Source: an uncultured Luteitalea sp.
GTDB lineage: Bacteria; Acidobacteriota; Vicinamibacteria; Vicinamibacterales; Vicinamibacteraceae
NCBI GenBank assembly: GCA_934541105.1
Contig: CAKTDA010000002.1
Span: 496,001 to 560,000, forward strand
Length of the DNA stretch: 64,000 nt
Direction of reading: 5' to 3'
Of the stretch, positions 27,186 through 36,234 are shown one piece after another; positions within the stretch are counted from its first letter, which is position 1; each line of letters opens with the position of its first letter. Made by a program: the position numbers and the translations under genes. The notes beneath the pieces are model-generated. The model saw nothing but the letters and a program-made list of their open reading frames with translations, was not told where the DNA came from and searched no databases.

Positions 27186-27848
27186 ACCACCAGCGGCGGT
27201 CACGGCCGCCGGTTCGCCGGATGCCGTGTGGTGGAGGAGGCTGACGAGCGCCGGCCTCACGCTGCGGAGCGTGGCGTCCACGTCCATGGCCGGATGGCGG
27301 AGCGCGCGGAGCGTCAAGCCTTCGAGCAGGGCCGCGATGGTGTCGGCGCGCGCCGCAAGCTCCTGCTCGGGCAGTGACCCGAGGCGGTCCGGGTGTCGGA
27401 GCATGTCGAGATAACGCGCGCGCGAGGCCGTGTCGGCGGCCCGGACCTTTGCCGCGACCCTGTCGCTGCGCGAGGCCTCGGCGAGGACCTCGAGTCGCAG
27501 CAGCGTGCGCCTGCGGCCGCATCCCTCGGCAAGGCTCGTGCGTACGGCCGCGAGCATCTCGTCGGCGAGGTTGCCGTTGCTCGAGATGCGGTCGAGCAGC
27601 TCCAGGAAGCGTTCGAGATCGCGATCGACGATCGCTTCGACGATGGCTTCCTTGTTCTCGAAGTAGTGGTAGATGTGGCCGACGCTCATGCCGGCCTCGC
27701 GGGCCAGTTCGCCCATGCTCGCGCCGTGGAACCCGCGTGCGTGGAAGCACGTCGCCGCGGCCGTGAGGATCTGGTTGCGCCGGGTGTTCGTCCGCGCCTC
27801 GCTTCTCCGCGCCTCGGCCGTCTCGCCGGGCCGATCGCCCTCGCTCAT
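27150..27848 (-). CDS. TetR-family repressor of the RND efflux operon
   Basis: A 232-residue protein starting at ATG 27848 (MSEGDRPGE). The same frame stays open far upstream antisense to the pump genes, but that part has no protein character. The N-terminal DNA-binding helices are clear: RRNQILTAAATCFHARGFHGASMGELAREAGMSVGHIYHYFENKEAIVEAIVDRDLERF (residues ~23-80). The rest is a helical ligand-binding domain. It is divergent from the efflux operon, with a palindrome in the shared region (27921-27938), the standard layout for a drug-sensing repressor such as AcrR. Its 3' end overlaps the sufT gene by 36 bases. Confidence 0.92.
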   Translation of the reverse strand: MSEGDRPGETAEARRSEARTNTRRNQILTAAATCFHARGFHGASMGELAREAGMSVGHIYHYFENKEAIVEAIVDRDLERFLELLDRISSNGNLADEMLAAVRTSLAEGCGRRRTLLRLEVLAEASRSDRVAAKVRAADTASRARYLDMLRHPDRLGSLPEQELAARADTIAALLEGLTLRALRHPAMDVDATLRSVRPALVSLLHHTASGEPAAVTAAGGSEQPEGEASFL

Positions 27849-27896
27849 CAGTACGTGTCTCGGCTGTTCGTGTCGCGCCGGCCAGTGAATTGGCCG

Positions 27897-27925
27897 TTGC
27901 GCATTCCATGAGCCTACCATAGAAT
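27897..27925 (+). promoter_or_regulatory. Probable efflux-operon promoter
   Basis: TTGCGC (27897-27902) and TAGAAT (27920-27925) lie 17 bases apart. The -10 hexamer overlaps the start of the TetR palindrome (27921-27938), so repressor binding would occlude it. It sits 37 bases before the adaptor start codon. Confidence 0.45.
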
Positions 27926-27938
27926 GAACGTTCGTTCT
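27921..27938. promoter_or_regulatory. TetR-type operator palindrome
   Basis: AGAATGAACG (27921-27930) followed by TTCGTTCT (27931-27938) is an 18-base palindrome with one mismatched pair, centred on GAACGTTC. It lies between tetR and the divergent efflux operon and overlaps the proposed -10 element. Confidence 0.7.
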
Positions 27939-27962
27939 ACTTCTCTCGTACAAGACATACGC

Positions 27963-29096
27963 ATGCCCCGACTTCCTCTCACTGCCGTCCTTCTGCTCGC
28001 GGCCGGAGCATCCGCCGCGTGCGGCCGCCCCGAGGCCGCATCGACCGCCGCTCCCGCCCCACCGCCGCCGGAGGTGGCCGTGGTCGCGGTGTCCACCCGG
28101 TCGGTGACGCTGAACACCGAGGTGCCTGGACGGACCGCCCCCTTCGGCATCGCGGAGATCCGTCCGCAGGTCAACGGCATCGTCCTGAAGCGCCTGTTCC
28201 GGGAAGGCAGCGACGTCCGCGCGGGCGCCCCGCTCTACGAGATCGACGCGGCGCCGTACCAGGCGGCGCTCGCGAGCGCGCGCGCCGCCCTTGCGCGCTC
28301 GGAGGCCAATCTCGGTGCCGCGCGACTGCTCGCCGAGCGCTACAAGGGCCTCGTTGCCATCAACGCCGTCAGCAAGCAGGACTACGACAACGCGGTTGCG
28401 GCGCAGCAGCAGGCCGAAGCCAGCATCGCGGCCGACAAGGCCGCCATCGAGGCCGCCCGCATCAACGTCGGCTACACGAGGCTCGCCTCGCCGATCAGCG
28501 GTCGCATCGGCCGATCGGCGGTCACGGCCGGTGCGCTCGTCACGGCCAACCAGCAGGCGCCGCTCGCCACCGTGCAGCAGCTCGATCCGATCTACGTCGA
28601 TCTCACGCAGTCGAGCGCCGAGCTCCTCCGCCTGCGGCGCGCACTCGCGGAGGGTCGCCTGAAGGCCGACAAGGGCCAGGCCGTGGTGCGCCTGCTGCTC
28701 GAGGACGGCACGGCATACCCGCAGGCCGGGCGCCTGCAGTTCTCCGAGGCCACCGTGGACGAGAGCACCGGCGCGGTGACCCTGCGGGCCGTCTTCCCCA
28801 ACCCGAAGCACGACCTCCTGCCGGGCATGTACGTGCGTGCCGTGCTCGAGGAAGGCACCGTGCAGGATGCGTTGCTCGTGCCGCAGCAGGGCGTGACGCG
28901 CGACCCCAAGGGCAATGCCACGGCGCTCGTCGTCAAGGACGACAACACCGTCGAGATGCGTGCGCTGACCGCGCCGCGCGCCATCGGTGACGCGTGGCTC
29001 GTGACCGACGGCCTTGCCGAGGGCGATCGCGTGATCGTCGAGGGCGTCCAGAAGGTGCGACCCGGCGCCACGGTCAAGCCCGTGGCGGTGCAGTAG
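27963..29096 (+). CDS. RND efflux periplasmic adaptor (membrane fusion) lipoprotein
   Basis: A 377-residue AcrA/MexA-like adaptor. I place the start at ATG 27963 because it gives a proper lipoprotein signal (LLLAAGASAAC, Cys20). The earlier in-frame start at 27924 would lie inside the repressor operator. The lipoyl/barrel-sandwich half is visible at TEVPGRTAPFGIAEIRPQVNGIVLKRLFREGSDVRAG, and the alpha-helical hairpin at about residues 95-165. The closing half is at ARINVGYTRLASPISGRIG, and the beta-barrel and membrane-proximal domain follow (GRLQFSEATVDESTGAVTLRAVFPNPKHDLLPGMYVRA). It links the inner-membrane pump to the outer-membrane channel. First gene of the efflux operon. Confidence 0.94.
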   Translation: MPRLPLTAVLLLAAGASAACGRPEAASTAAPAPPPPEVAVVAVSTRSVTLNTEVPGRTAPFGIAEIRPQVNGIVLKRLFREGSDVRAGAPLYEIDAAPYQAALASARAALARSEANLGAARLLAERYKGLVAINAVSKQDYDNAVAAQQQAEASIAADKAAIEAARINVGYTRLASPISGRIGRSAVTAGALVTANQQAPLATVQQLDPIYVDLTQSSAELLRLRRALAEGRLKADKGQAVVRLLLEDGTAYPQAGRLQFSEATVDESTGAVTLRAVFPNPKHDLLPGMYVRAVLEEGTVQDALLVPQQGVTRDPKGNATALVVKDDNTVEMRALTAPRAIGDAWLVTDGLAEGDRVIVEGVQKVRPGATVKPVAVQ

Positions 29097-29108
29097 GAGC
29101 AAGTTCCC

Positions 29109-32100
29109 ATGGCACGCTTCTTCATCGACCGGCCCATCTTCGCGTGGGTCATCGCCATCGTGATCATGCTGGCGGGCGCCCTCGCGGTCGTGACCCTGCC
29201 GGTCGCGCAGTACCCGGCCATCGCGCCGCCGGCCATCACCATCAACGCGACGTACCCGGGGGCCTCTGCGCGCACGCTCGAGGACACCGTCACGCAGGTG
29301 ATCGAGCAGCGCATGAAGGGCCTCGATCACCTGACGTACGTCGCCTCGTCGAGCGACAGCTCGGGCACGGTGACGATGACGCTCACCTTCGACCCGGCAG
29401 CCGACCCCGACATCGCGCAGGTGCAGGTGCAGAACAAGCTGCAGCTCGCGCTGCCGCTGCTGCCGCAGGAGGTCCAGCGGCAGGGCGTGCAGGTCTCCAA
29501 GGCGCGCAGCAACATGCTCATGGTCGTCGGGTTCGTGAGCACCGACGGCCGGATGTCGGCAACCGACATCTCCGACTACGTCGCGGCCAACATGCAGGAC
29601 CCGATCAGCCGCGTGCAGGGCGTCGGCAGCGTGATCGTGTTCGGGTCGCAGTACGCGATGCGGATCTGGCTCGACCCGCACAAGCTGCAGAACTACCGCC
29701 TGACGCCGGGCGACGTGCGGGCCGCCATCCAGGCGCAGAACGCGCAGGTCTCGGCCGGACAGCTCGGCGCGGCACCCGCGATCGAGGGCCAGGCGATCAA
29801 CGCGACGATCACCGCGCAGAGCCGCCTGCAGCGGCCCGAGCAGTTCGAGCAGATCGTGCTGCGCAGCGACCCGGGCGGGGCCGTGGTGCGGCTCGAGGAC
29901 GTCGCGCGCGTCGAGCTCGGCAGCGAGAACTACGACATCTTCTCGCGCTTCAACGGCAATCCCTCGTCGGGCATCGCCGTGCAGCTGGCCACGGGTGCCA
30001 ACGCGCTCGACACCGCCAGCAGCGTGCGGGCGGTCGTGGAGGAACAGCGCCAGTACTTCCCGGCCGGCCTCGACGCCGTCGTCGCCTTCGACACCACGCC
30101 CTTCGTCCGCATCTCGATCGAGGAAGTGGTGAAGACGCTGGCCGAGGCGATCGTGCTCGTGTTCATCGTCATGTACGTGTTCCTGCAGAACTTCCGCGCG
30201 ACGCTGATCCCGACGCTTGCGGTGCCGGTCGTGCTGCTCGGCACGTTCGCGGTGCTGTCGGCGTTCGGCTTCAGCATCAACACGCTGACGATGTTCGGCA
30301 TGGTGCTGGCGATCGGGCTGCTCGTGGACGATGCGATCGTGGTCGTCGAGAACGTCGAGCGCGTGATGAGCGAGGAAGGCCTGCCGCCGAAGGAGGCCAC
30401 GCGCAAGAGCATGGACCAGATCACCGGCGCGCTGATTGGCATCGCGCTCGTGCTCTCGGCCGTGTTCGTGCCCATGAGCTTCTTCGGGGGATCCACGGGC
30501 GTCATCTATCGGCAGTTCTCGATCACGATCGTCTCGTCGATGGTGCTGTCGGTCGTCGTCGCGCTCGTGCTCACGCCGGCGCTCTGCGCCACGATCCTCA
30601 AGCCGATCGAGAAGGGCCACAGCATGACCCAGCGCGGCCTCTTCGGCTTGTTCAACCGCACGTTCGATCGCGGAACGTCCGCGTACCAGTCGATTGTGAG
30701 CCGGATGGTCAGGCGCCTGGCGCCGTCGATGGCGGTGTATTCGGTGCTGATCGTCGTGATGGGCGCGCTGTTCCTGCGGCTCCCGACGGCGTTCCTGCCC
30801 GACGAGGACCAGGGCGTGATGTTCACGCAGGTGCAGCTGCCGGCAGGGGCCACGCAGCAGCAGACGCTCGAGGTGCTGAAGAAGGTCGAGCAGCACTTCC
30901 TGACCAACGAGAAGGAGACAGTGCAGTCGCTGTTTGCCGTCACGGGCTTCAGCTTCGCGGGCCGCGGCCAGAACATGGGCGTCGCGTTCGTGCGGCTCAA
31001 GGACTGGGACGAGCGGCAGGACGATGACAAGAAGGTGCTCGCGGTGGCTGGGCGTGCGATGGGCGCCTTCTCGCAGATCCGCGAGGCCATGGTCTTCGCG
31101 TTCGCCCCTCCGGCCGTGACCGAGCTCGGCAACGCCACCGGCTTCAACGTGCAGCTGCAGGACCGCAACGGCCTCGGGCACGAGAAGCTGATGGAGGCGC
31201 GCAACCAGTTCCTCGGGATGGCGTCGCAGCATCCGGTGCTGACCGGCGTGCGCCCGAACGGCCTCGAGGACACGCCGCAGTACGAGATCGAGGTGAACAC
31301 CGAGCGGGCCGGCGCCGTCGGGCTGACGGTGGCCTCCATCAACGACACGCTCTCGAGCGCCTGGGGCAGCGCCTACGTCAACGACTTCATCGATCGCGGT
31401 CGCGTCAAGCGCGTGTTCATGCAGGCCGACGCGCCGTACCGCATGCTGCCGGAGCACCTGAACCTCTGGTACGCGCGCAACACGAGCGGCCAGATGGTGC
31501 CGTTCTCGTCGTTTGCGTCGGGCAAGTGGACGTTCGGATCACCACGGCTCGAGCGCTTCAACGACGTGCCGTCGGTGGAGTTGCTCGGCGCGCCGAAGCC
31601 GGGCTACAGCTCCGGCGAGGCGATGGACGCCGTGGAGGAGATCGCGGCGCAGCTGCCGGCAGGCATCGGCTACGAGTGGACGGGCCTGTCGTACCAGGAG
31701 CGGCTCTCGGGCTCGCAGGCGCCGGCGCTCTATGCGATCTCGCTGCTCGTCGTGTTCCTCTCGCTCGCGGCGCTCTACGAGAGCTGGTCCATTCCATTCT
31801 CGGTGATGCTCATCGTGCCGCTCGGCGTGCTGGGCGCGGTGGTTGCCGCCGCCGGACGCGGACTGTCCAACGACGTGTACTTCCAGGTCGGCCTGCTCAC
31901 GACGATCGGGCTGTCGGCCAAGAACGCGATCCTCATCGTGGAGTTCGCCAGAGATCTCGAGGAGAGCGGACGCGACCTGCTCGCGGCGACGCTCGAGGCG
32001 TCGCGGCAGCGGCTGCGGCCGATCCTGATGACGTCGCTCGCCTTCGGGCTCGGCGTGCTGCCGCTCGTGATGGCCAACGGTGCCGGATCGGGCGCGCAGA

Positions 32101-32297
32101 ACGCCATCGGCACGGGCGTGCTCGGCGGCGTGCTCGCCGCGACGTTCCTCGGCGTGCTCCTCGTTCCCGTCTTCTTCGTCGTCGTCCGGCGGATGTTCTC
32201 GCGGCGCCCGGTGCAGGCCGGGGCGCGTGCGTCGGTCGAGGCCCGCGAGTTGTCGTCGCGCGAGGCCGACGATCTGTCACCCCAGGAAGGTCACTGA
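29109..32297 (+). CDS. RND multidrug efflux pump, HAE-1 (AcrB-like)
   Basis: A 1062-residue inner-membrane proton/drug antiporter of normal AcrB length, starting at ATG 29109 after AGGAG. It begins MARFFIDRPIFAWVIAIVIMLAGAL. The proton-relay acidic pair falls at Asp407/Asp408 (GLLVDDAIVVVENVERVM), the same numbering as in E. coli AcrB. Repeats of the two halves, the porter domain (YPGASARTLEDTVTQVIEQ, DEDQGVMFTQVQLPAG) and the second-half GLSAKNAILIVEFARDLEE are all present. The C-terminal tail after residue ~1035 is soluble. Expected to export hydrophobic drugs, detergents or host-derived compounds together with the flanking adaptor and channel. Confidence 0.96.
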   Translation: MARFFIDRPIFAWVIAIVIMLAGALAVVTLPVAQYPAIAPPAITINATYPGASARTLEDTVTQVIEQRMKGLDHLTYVASSSDSSGTVTMTLTFDPAADPDIAQVQVQNKLQLALPLLPQEVQRQGVQVSKARSNMLMVVGFVSTDGRMSATDISDYVAANMQDPISRVQGVGSVIVFGSQYAMRIWLDPHKLQNYRLTPGDVRAAIQAQNAQVSAGQLGAAPAIEGQAINATITAQSRLQRPEQFEQIVLRSDPGGAVVRLEDVARVELGSENYDIFSRFNGNPSSGIAVQLATGANALDTASSVRAVVEEQRQYFPAGLDAVVAFDTTPFVRISIEEVVKTLAEAIVLVFIVMYVFLQNFRATLIPTLAVPVVLLGTFAVLSAFGFSINTLTMFGMVLAIGLLVDDAIVVVENVERVMSEEGLPPKEATRKSMDQITGALIGIALVLSAVFVPMSFFGGSTGVIYRQFSITIVSSMVLSVVVALVLTPALCATILKPIEKGHSMTQRGLFGLFNRTFDRGTSAYQSIVSRMVRRLAPSMAVYSVLIVVMGALFLRLPTAFLPDEDQGVMFTQVQLPAGATQQQTLEVLKKVEQHFLTNEKETVQSLFAVTGFSFAGRGQNMGVAFVRLKDWDERQDDDKKVLAVAGRAMGAFSQIREAMVFAFAPPAVTELGNATGFNVQLQDRNGLGHEKLMEARNQFLGMASQHPVLTGVRPNGLEDTPQYEIEVNTERAGAVGLTVASINDTLSSAWGSAYVNDFIDRGRVKRVFMQADAPYRMLPEHLNLWYARNTSGQMVPFSSFASGKWTFGSPRLERFNDVPSVELLGAPKPGYSSGEAMDAVEEIAAQLPAGIGYEWTGLSYQERLSGSQAPALYAISLLVVFLSLAALYESWSIPFSVMLIVPLGVLGAVVAAAGRGLSNDVYFQVGLLTTIGLSAKNAILIVEFARDLEESGRDLLAATLEASRQRLRPILMTSLAFGLGVLPLVMANGAGSGAQNAIGTGVLGGVLAATFLGVLLVPVFFVVVRRMFSRRPVQAGARASVEARELSSREADDLSPQEGH

Positions 32298-32298
32298 C

Positions 32299-33732
32299 GT
32301 GAGTCGAGTCGTGATGTTCGCACCGGTGCTTGCCAGCGTGCTGCTGGCCGGCTGCCGGACCATGGCCCCGGAGTATTCACGGCCGGCGGCGCCGATCCCC
32401 GATGCGTACCGCGAGGCGGCGGCCGCTCCCGGCACCGAAGCCGCGGCCGACATCCCGTGGCAGGAGTTCTTCGGCGATGCGCGGCTGCAAGCGCTGGTCT
32501 CGCAGGCCATCGAGAACAACAGGAACCTGCGGATTGCCGTCCTCAACATCGACCGCGCGCGGGCGCTCTACCGGATCCAGCGGTCTGCGTTGTTCCCGAC
32601 GGTCAATGCGACCGCGAGTGCGGTGCGCCAGCGGATTCCCGAGGGTGTGTTCGGCGGGGCCGGCGGCGCGTTCAACGCCGAGCAGTACTCGGCAAACGTC
32701 GGCGTCAGCGGGTACGAGCTCGACGTCTGGGGACGCGTGCGCAGCCTGAACGACGCGGCGCTGCAGTCCTACCTCGCCACCGAGCAGGCGCGGCGCGCCG
32801 TGCAGATCGCGCTCGTGTCGGAAGTGGCGCAGGCGTTCCTGACGCACGCGGCCGACGCCGAGCGGCTGCGCCTCGCGCAGGAGACGCTCGCGCTGCAGAA
32901 GACCGCGCTCGACCTCACGCGCCAGCGGTTCGAGGCGGGCGTGTCGTCGGCGCTTGCCGTGCGGCAGGCCGAGACCACCGTGGAAGCGGCCCGGGCCGAC
33001 GTCGCGCGATTCACGGCCCTGCTCTCGCAGGACCGCAACGCGCTCGATCTCGTCGTGGGCGCGACGGTCGCCGACGAGCACCTGCCGTCCGGCGCCCTCG
33101 ACGAAGCCGCCGCCATGCGCAATCTCCCAGCGGGGCTGCCGTCGGATCTCCTCCAGCGCCGCCCCGACATCGTCGGCGCGGAGCATCGGCTGCTGGCCGC
33201 GTATGCCAGCATCGGCGCGGCGCGGGCGGCCTTCTTCCCGACCATCAGCCTGACCGGATCGGCAGGTACGACGAGCCGCGCGCTCGATGCGCTGTTCACG
33301 ACCGGCACCGGCGCCTGGAGCTTCGTGCCGCAGGTCGTGATGCCGATCTTCAATGCCGGCCGCAACAAGGCAAACCTCGAGGTGGCGCAGGTGGACCGCG
33401 AGCTGGCGGTCGCCAACTACGAGCGCACGATCCAGGTGGCGTTCCGCGAAGTGGCGGACGCGCTGGCGGTGCGGGCCACGATCGACGAGCAGATTGCCGC
33501 GCAGCAGGCGCTGACGGCAGCCGCGGGGGAAGGCCTCCGGCTTGCCGAAGCGCGGTTCGAAGGTGGAGTGGACAGCTTCCTGCCGGTGCTCGACGCGCAG
33601 CGGCAGTTGTACCAGGCGCAGCAGGGACTGATTGCCGTGCGCCTTGCCCGTGGCGCCACGCTCGTGAACATGTACCGGGCGCTCGGCGGCGGCTGGACCG
33701 ACCCCGCACCGACGACCGCGTCGGTGCAGTGA
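32299..33732 (+). CDS. Outer-membrane efflux channel lipoprotein (OprM/NodT family)
   Basis: A 477-residue TolC-like protein. GTG 32299 has AGGAAGG at the right distance and follows the pump stop by one base; ATG 32314 is an alternative. The lipobox is LLAGC (Cys19), as in OprM. Two repeated structural halves are visible, with WQEFFGDARLQALVSQAIENNRNLRIA near the N-terminus, SGYELDVWGRVRSL, LPSDLLQRRPDIVGAEHRLLAAYASIGAARAAFFPTISLTGS, and RFEGGVDSFLPVLDAQRQLYQAQQ near the C-terminus. It forms the exit duct of the pump. Last gene of the operon; a terminator-like hairpin follows. Confidence 0.95.
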   Translation: MSRVVMFAPVLASVLLAGCRTMAPEYSRPAAPIPDAYREAAAAPGTEAAADIPWQEFFGDARLQALVSQAIENNRNLRIAVLNIDRARALYRIQRSALFPTVNATASAVRQRIPEGVFGGAGGAFNAEQYSANVGVSGYELDVWGRVRSLNDAALQSYLATEQARRAVQIALVSEVAQAFLTHAADAERLRLAQETLALQKTALDLTRQRFEAGVSSALAVRQAETTVEAARADVARFTALLSQDRNALDLVVGATVADEHLPSGALDEAAAMRNLPAGLPSDLLQRRPDIVGAEHRLLAAYASIGAARAAFFPTISLTGSAGTTSRALDALFTTGTGAWSFVPQVVMPIFNAGRNKANLEVAQVDRELAVANYERTIQVAFREVADALAVRATIDEQIAAQQALTAAAGEGLRLAEARFEGGVDSFLPVLDAQRQLYQAQQGLIAVRLARGATLVNMYRALGGGWTDPAPTTASVQ

Positions 33733-33737
33733 GGTAT

Positions 33738-33762
33738 CGGGCGCGCCCATCCGGCGCGCCCG
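33738..33762. terminator. GC-rich hairpin between convergent genes, probable terminator
   Basis: Perfect 10-base arms CGGGCGCGCC (33738-33747) and GGCGCGCCCG (33753-33762) with a 5-base loop. It lies 6 bases after the efflux-channel stop and one base before the stop of the convergent gene at 33764, so it could end both transcripts. There is only a short T-rich tail (TTCACTT), so its strength is uncertain. Confidence 0.6.
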
Positions 33763-33763
33763 T

Positions 33764-34690
33764 TCACTTGCTGCTGGACGTGAACTTCACCACCACTCCG
33801 CCGACAAACGTCACTTCCGTGATGCTCTCGGTGGTTTCCCACGTCTCCACAATCGATTCGAGGTCGCCCTGCCGGGCCGTACGCCGCCGGGTCGGCCGAC
33901 CGAGCAGGTCGTGGACCTCCTCGGTGCTCATGCCGCGCTCGAGAGAGAGCGCGGATGCCTCGGCGTCCTGACGACCGCCGCCGCCCGTCAGGCGGTTGCC
34001 GGGTGTGCCGCGGCTGACGCCCGGAATTCCGTCGCCGTTGCCGCCGCCGAAGTCGATGTACTTGGCGAGCGAGTACATCAGCTCCTCGGGTGTCGGCGCC
34101 CACCGCTCGAGCCGCTTGTCCTCGTACCAGATGTTGAAGCGTGACCCGCCGTCGAGGCGCTTGACCGCAATCTCGCCCTTCTTGATGGCCGTGAGCGCCT
34201 CGGCCTCGCGCCGAGCCTCCCGCTGCTCACGCTCACGCTCGTCGCGCAGGTAGCCGAGCTCTCGATCGATCTGCCGCTTGCGGCGATCGTCGGTGGTGCG
34301 ACGGCGCTCCTTCTCGAGATCCTGCTCCCGCTTCGACTTGCCCACGTACGCGGCCGACACGTTCCCGCTGTCGTCGCTCCAGGTGCCGTACCCGCCCCCG
34401 CCGAGGTGGAACTCGATGTTCTTCTTGTTGACCTTGACCATCGTGATCATCACGCGGTCTTCCTTGCGGAGGGCGATGCCGTATGTCCTCGTGCGGTAGG
34501 CGTAGTCCGCGTAGTCGAGCTCCGGCTCCCGCTGCAGGTGGAGGTCGATGCCCTTGTGCGACGCCGGCAGGTCCATGAGGACGGTGACCTCCCGGCCTTC
34601 GAAGGCCTTCTTCAACGTGGCCTGGTCCTGGCCGAAGGCGGGTGTGGCGACGATGAGCGTCAGGGCGAGAAGAGGGAAGCGAATCCGCAC
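33764..34690 (-). CDS. Exported coiled-coil protein with BamE/SmpA-like C-terminus
   Basis: A 308-residue protein starting at GTG 34690 with GGAG a few bases upstream, which gives a clean signal peptide (FPLLALTLIVATPAFGQ). Residues ~25-125 are a beta-rich region of unknown type. A highly charged Arg/Glu-rich coiled coil follows at about residues 120-175. The last ~60 residues, beginning SLERGMSTEEVHDLLGRPTRR, have the MxxxEVxxLLGxP pattern of BamE/SmpA-like domains and end with a Phe/Val/Ser-rich strand. It may act in the envelope. I cannot name a family for the whole protein. It is divergent from the glycosidase-like gene at 34801. Confidence 0.75.
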   Translation of the reverse strand: MRIRFPLLALTLIVATPAFGQDQATLKKAFEGREVTVLMDLPASHKGIDLHLQREPELDYADYAYRTRTYGIALRKEDRVMITMVKVNKKNIEFHLGGGGYGTWSDDSGNVSAAYVGKSKREQDLEKERRRTTDDRRKRQIDRELGYLRDEREREQREARREAEALTAIKKGEIAVKRLDGGSRFNIWYEDKRLERWAPTPEELMYSLAKYIDFGGGNGDGIPGVSRGTPGNRLTGGGGRQDAEASALSLERGMSTEEVHDLLGRPTRRRTARQGDLESIVETWETTESITEVTFVGGVVVKFTSSSK

Positions 34691-34800
34691 GTGATCTCCG
34701 GGAAGCGACTCAACAGGGAACAACGACTGGCGTCCGGCGGGCCGAACACGGAGGGCCGGCCCTGCCCTGCCATCGGGGACGCCCTGGCGTACCATCGGCC

Positions 34801-36219
34801 ATGGATCTCAATCGGCGCGACTTCCTGGCCGCCGCAACGGCTGCCGGCTTCGGTCCGATGCTTGCCGGCCGTGCAGGGGCGGCCGACGCGGCGCAGGCAC
34901 GGCCTGCCGACCGCATCAGCCCCTGGCCTGACAATCCCTGGTACTGGCAGTACAAGGGCCAGCCGGTGATGCTGCTCGGGGGCAGCAAGGACGACAACCT
35001 GTTCCAGATCCCGGATCTCGAGGCGCACCTCGACGCGATCCGCGCCGCCGGCGGCAACTACATCCGCAACACCATGAGCGACCGCCGCGACGGCGGCTTC
35101 GAGGTGTACCCGTACCTCCAGCTCGCGGACGGCTCGTACGACCTCGCGCAGTGGAACCCGGAGTACTGGGCGCGCGTCGATCGCATGCTCGCGCTCACGC
35201 GGGCGCGCGACATCATCGTGCAGATCGAGGTGTGGGACCGCTTCGACTACTCGCGCGACAACTGGATCGGCCACCCGTACAACCCCGCCAACACGCGCAG
35301 CTACACGGCGGCCGACACGGGGCTCGCGACGACGTATCCGAAGCACCCAGGCAGCAACGAGCAGCCCTTCTTCTTCAGCACGCCCGCCCAGCGCAACATC
35401 ACGCCGCTGCTTCAGGTCCAGCAGAGGTTCGTCGAGGAGCTGCTCTCGCGCACGCTGCCGCAGCCGCACGTCCTCTACTGCATCGACAACGAGACGTCGG
35501 GCGACGAGGCGTGGGGTGCGTACTGGGCCTCGTTCATTCGCGAGCGGGCTGCGCGCGCGGGCGTCGAGGTGCACGTCACCGAGATGTGGGACGACCACGA
35601 TCTCCGCTCGGAACAGCACCGCCGCACGTTCGATCACCCGGAGCGCTACACGTTCGTGGACGTGTCGCAGAACAACCACCAGAAGGGCCAGGCCCACTGG
35701 GACAACTTCCAGGCCGTGCGCGCCAACCTCTCTGCACGTCCGCGCCCGATGAACACCGTGAAGACGTACGGGTCGGATGCCGGCCCGTACGGCACCGACC
35801 TCGATGGCGTGCAGCGCTGGTGGCGGCACCTCATCGGCGGTGCGGCCGCCGTGCGGTTCCACAGGCCGGCCTCCGGGCTCGGCCTGTCGGCGCGTGCTGC
35901 CGCGTCGATTCGGGCCGGGCGGAAGCTCGAGTCTGTCGTCGCACCGTGGAAAATGGCGCCCGTCAATGAGCGCCTGTCGCAGCGCGCACCCGATGCCGCA
36001 TACCTCGCCGCGACGGCCGAAGGGGCACACGTGCTCTTCTTCCCCGCTCCCGGTACGGTCGTCCTCGATCTGACGTCAATGGGGCGCTCACTCGACGTGA
36101 AGTGGATTGCCATCGACACCGGCGAGTGGGGGCCCTCGACGACATGGAAGGCCGGCGCGGCTCTCGAAATCACGACGCCCGGCGAGGGACTCTGGGTGGC
36201 GGCCGCAAGGCCGGCGTAG
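34801..36219 (+). CDS. Tat-exported glycoside hydrolase-like protein
   Basis: A 472-residue protein beginning with a twin-arginine signal (NRRDFLAAATAAG, Arg5/Arg6), so it is exported folded. The central region (about 45-360) looks like a TIM-barrel glycosidase of the apiosidase/DUF4038-like kind: GQPVMLLGGSKDDNLFQ, GGNYIRNTMSDRRDGGFEVYPY, RDIIVQIEVWDRFDYSRDNW, CIDNETSGDE (Glu231, candidate catalytic acid) and VEVHVTEMWDDHD. The C-terminal ~85 residues resemble a beta-sandwich (VLFFPAPGTVVLDLTSMGRSLDVKWIAIDTGEW), as in proteins with a putative collagen-binding domain. The exact glycosidic bond is unknown. It converges on the GntP gene with a 15-base gap. Confidence 0.78.
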   Translation: MDLNRRDFLAAATAAGFGPMLAGRAGAADAAQARPADRISPWPDNPWYWQYKGQPVMLLGGSKDDNLFQIPDLEAHLDAIRAAGGNYIRNTMSDRRDGGFEVYPYLQLADGSYDLAQWNPEYWARVDRMLALTRARDIIVQIEVWDRFDYSRDNWIGHPYNPANTRSYTAADTGLATTYPKHPGSNEQPFFFSTPAQRNITPLLQVQQRFVEELLSRTLPQPHVLYCIDNETSGDEAWGAYWASFIRERAARAGVEVHVTEMWDDHDLRSEQHRRTFDHPERYTFVDVSQNNHQKGQAHWDNFQAVRANLSARPRPMNTVKTYGSDAGPYGTDLDGVQRWWRHLIGGAAAVRFHRPASGLGLSARAAASIRAGRKLESVVAPWKMAPVNERLSQRAPDAAYLAATAEGAHVLFFPAPGTVVLDLTSMGRSLDVKWIAIDTGEWGPSTTWKAGAALEITTPGEGLWVAAARPA

Positions 36220-36234
36220 TCCTGTGCTTACGCG

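Noticed and set aside
27849..31457. Minus-strand frame of about 1200 codons extending the tetR gene upstream
   Set aside because: It is antisense to the efflux adaptor and pump genes, is His/Arg/Asp-rich, and lacks any domain. Open antisense frames are expected at this GC content.
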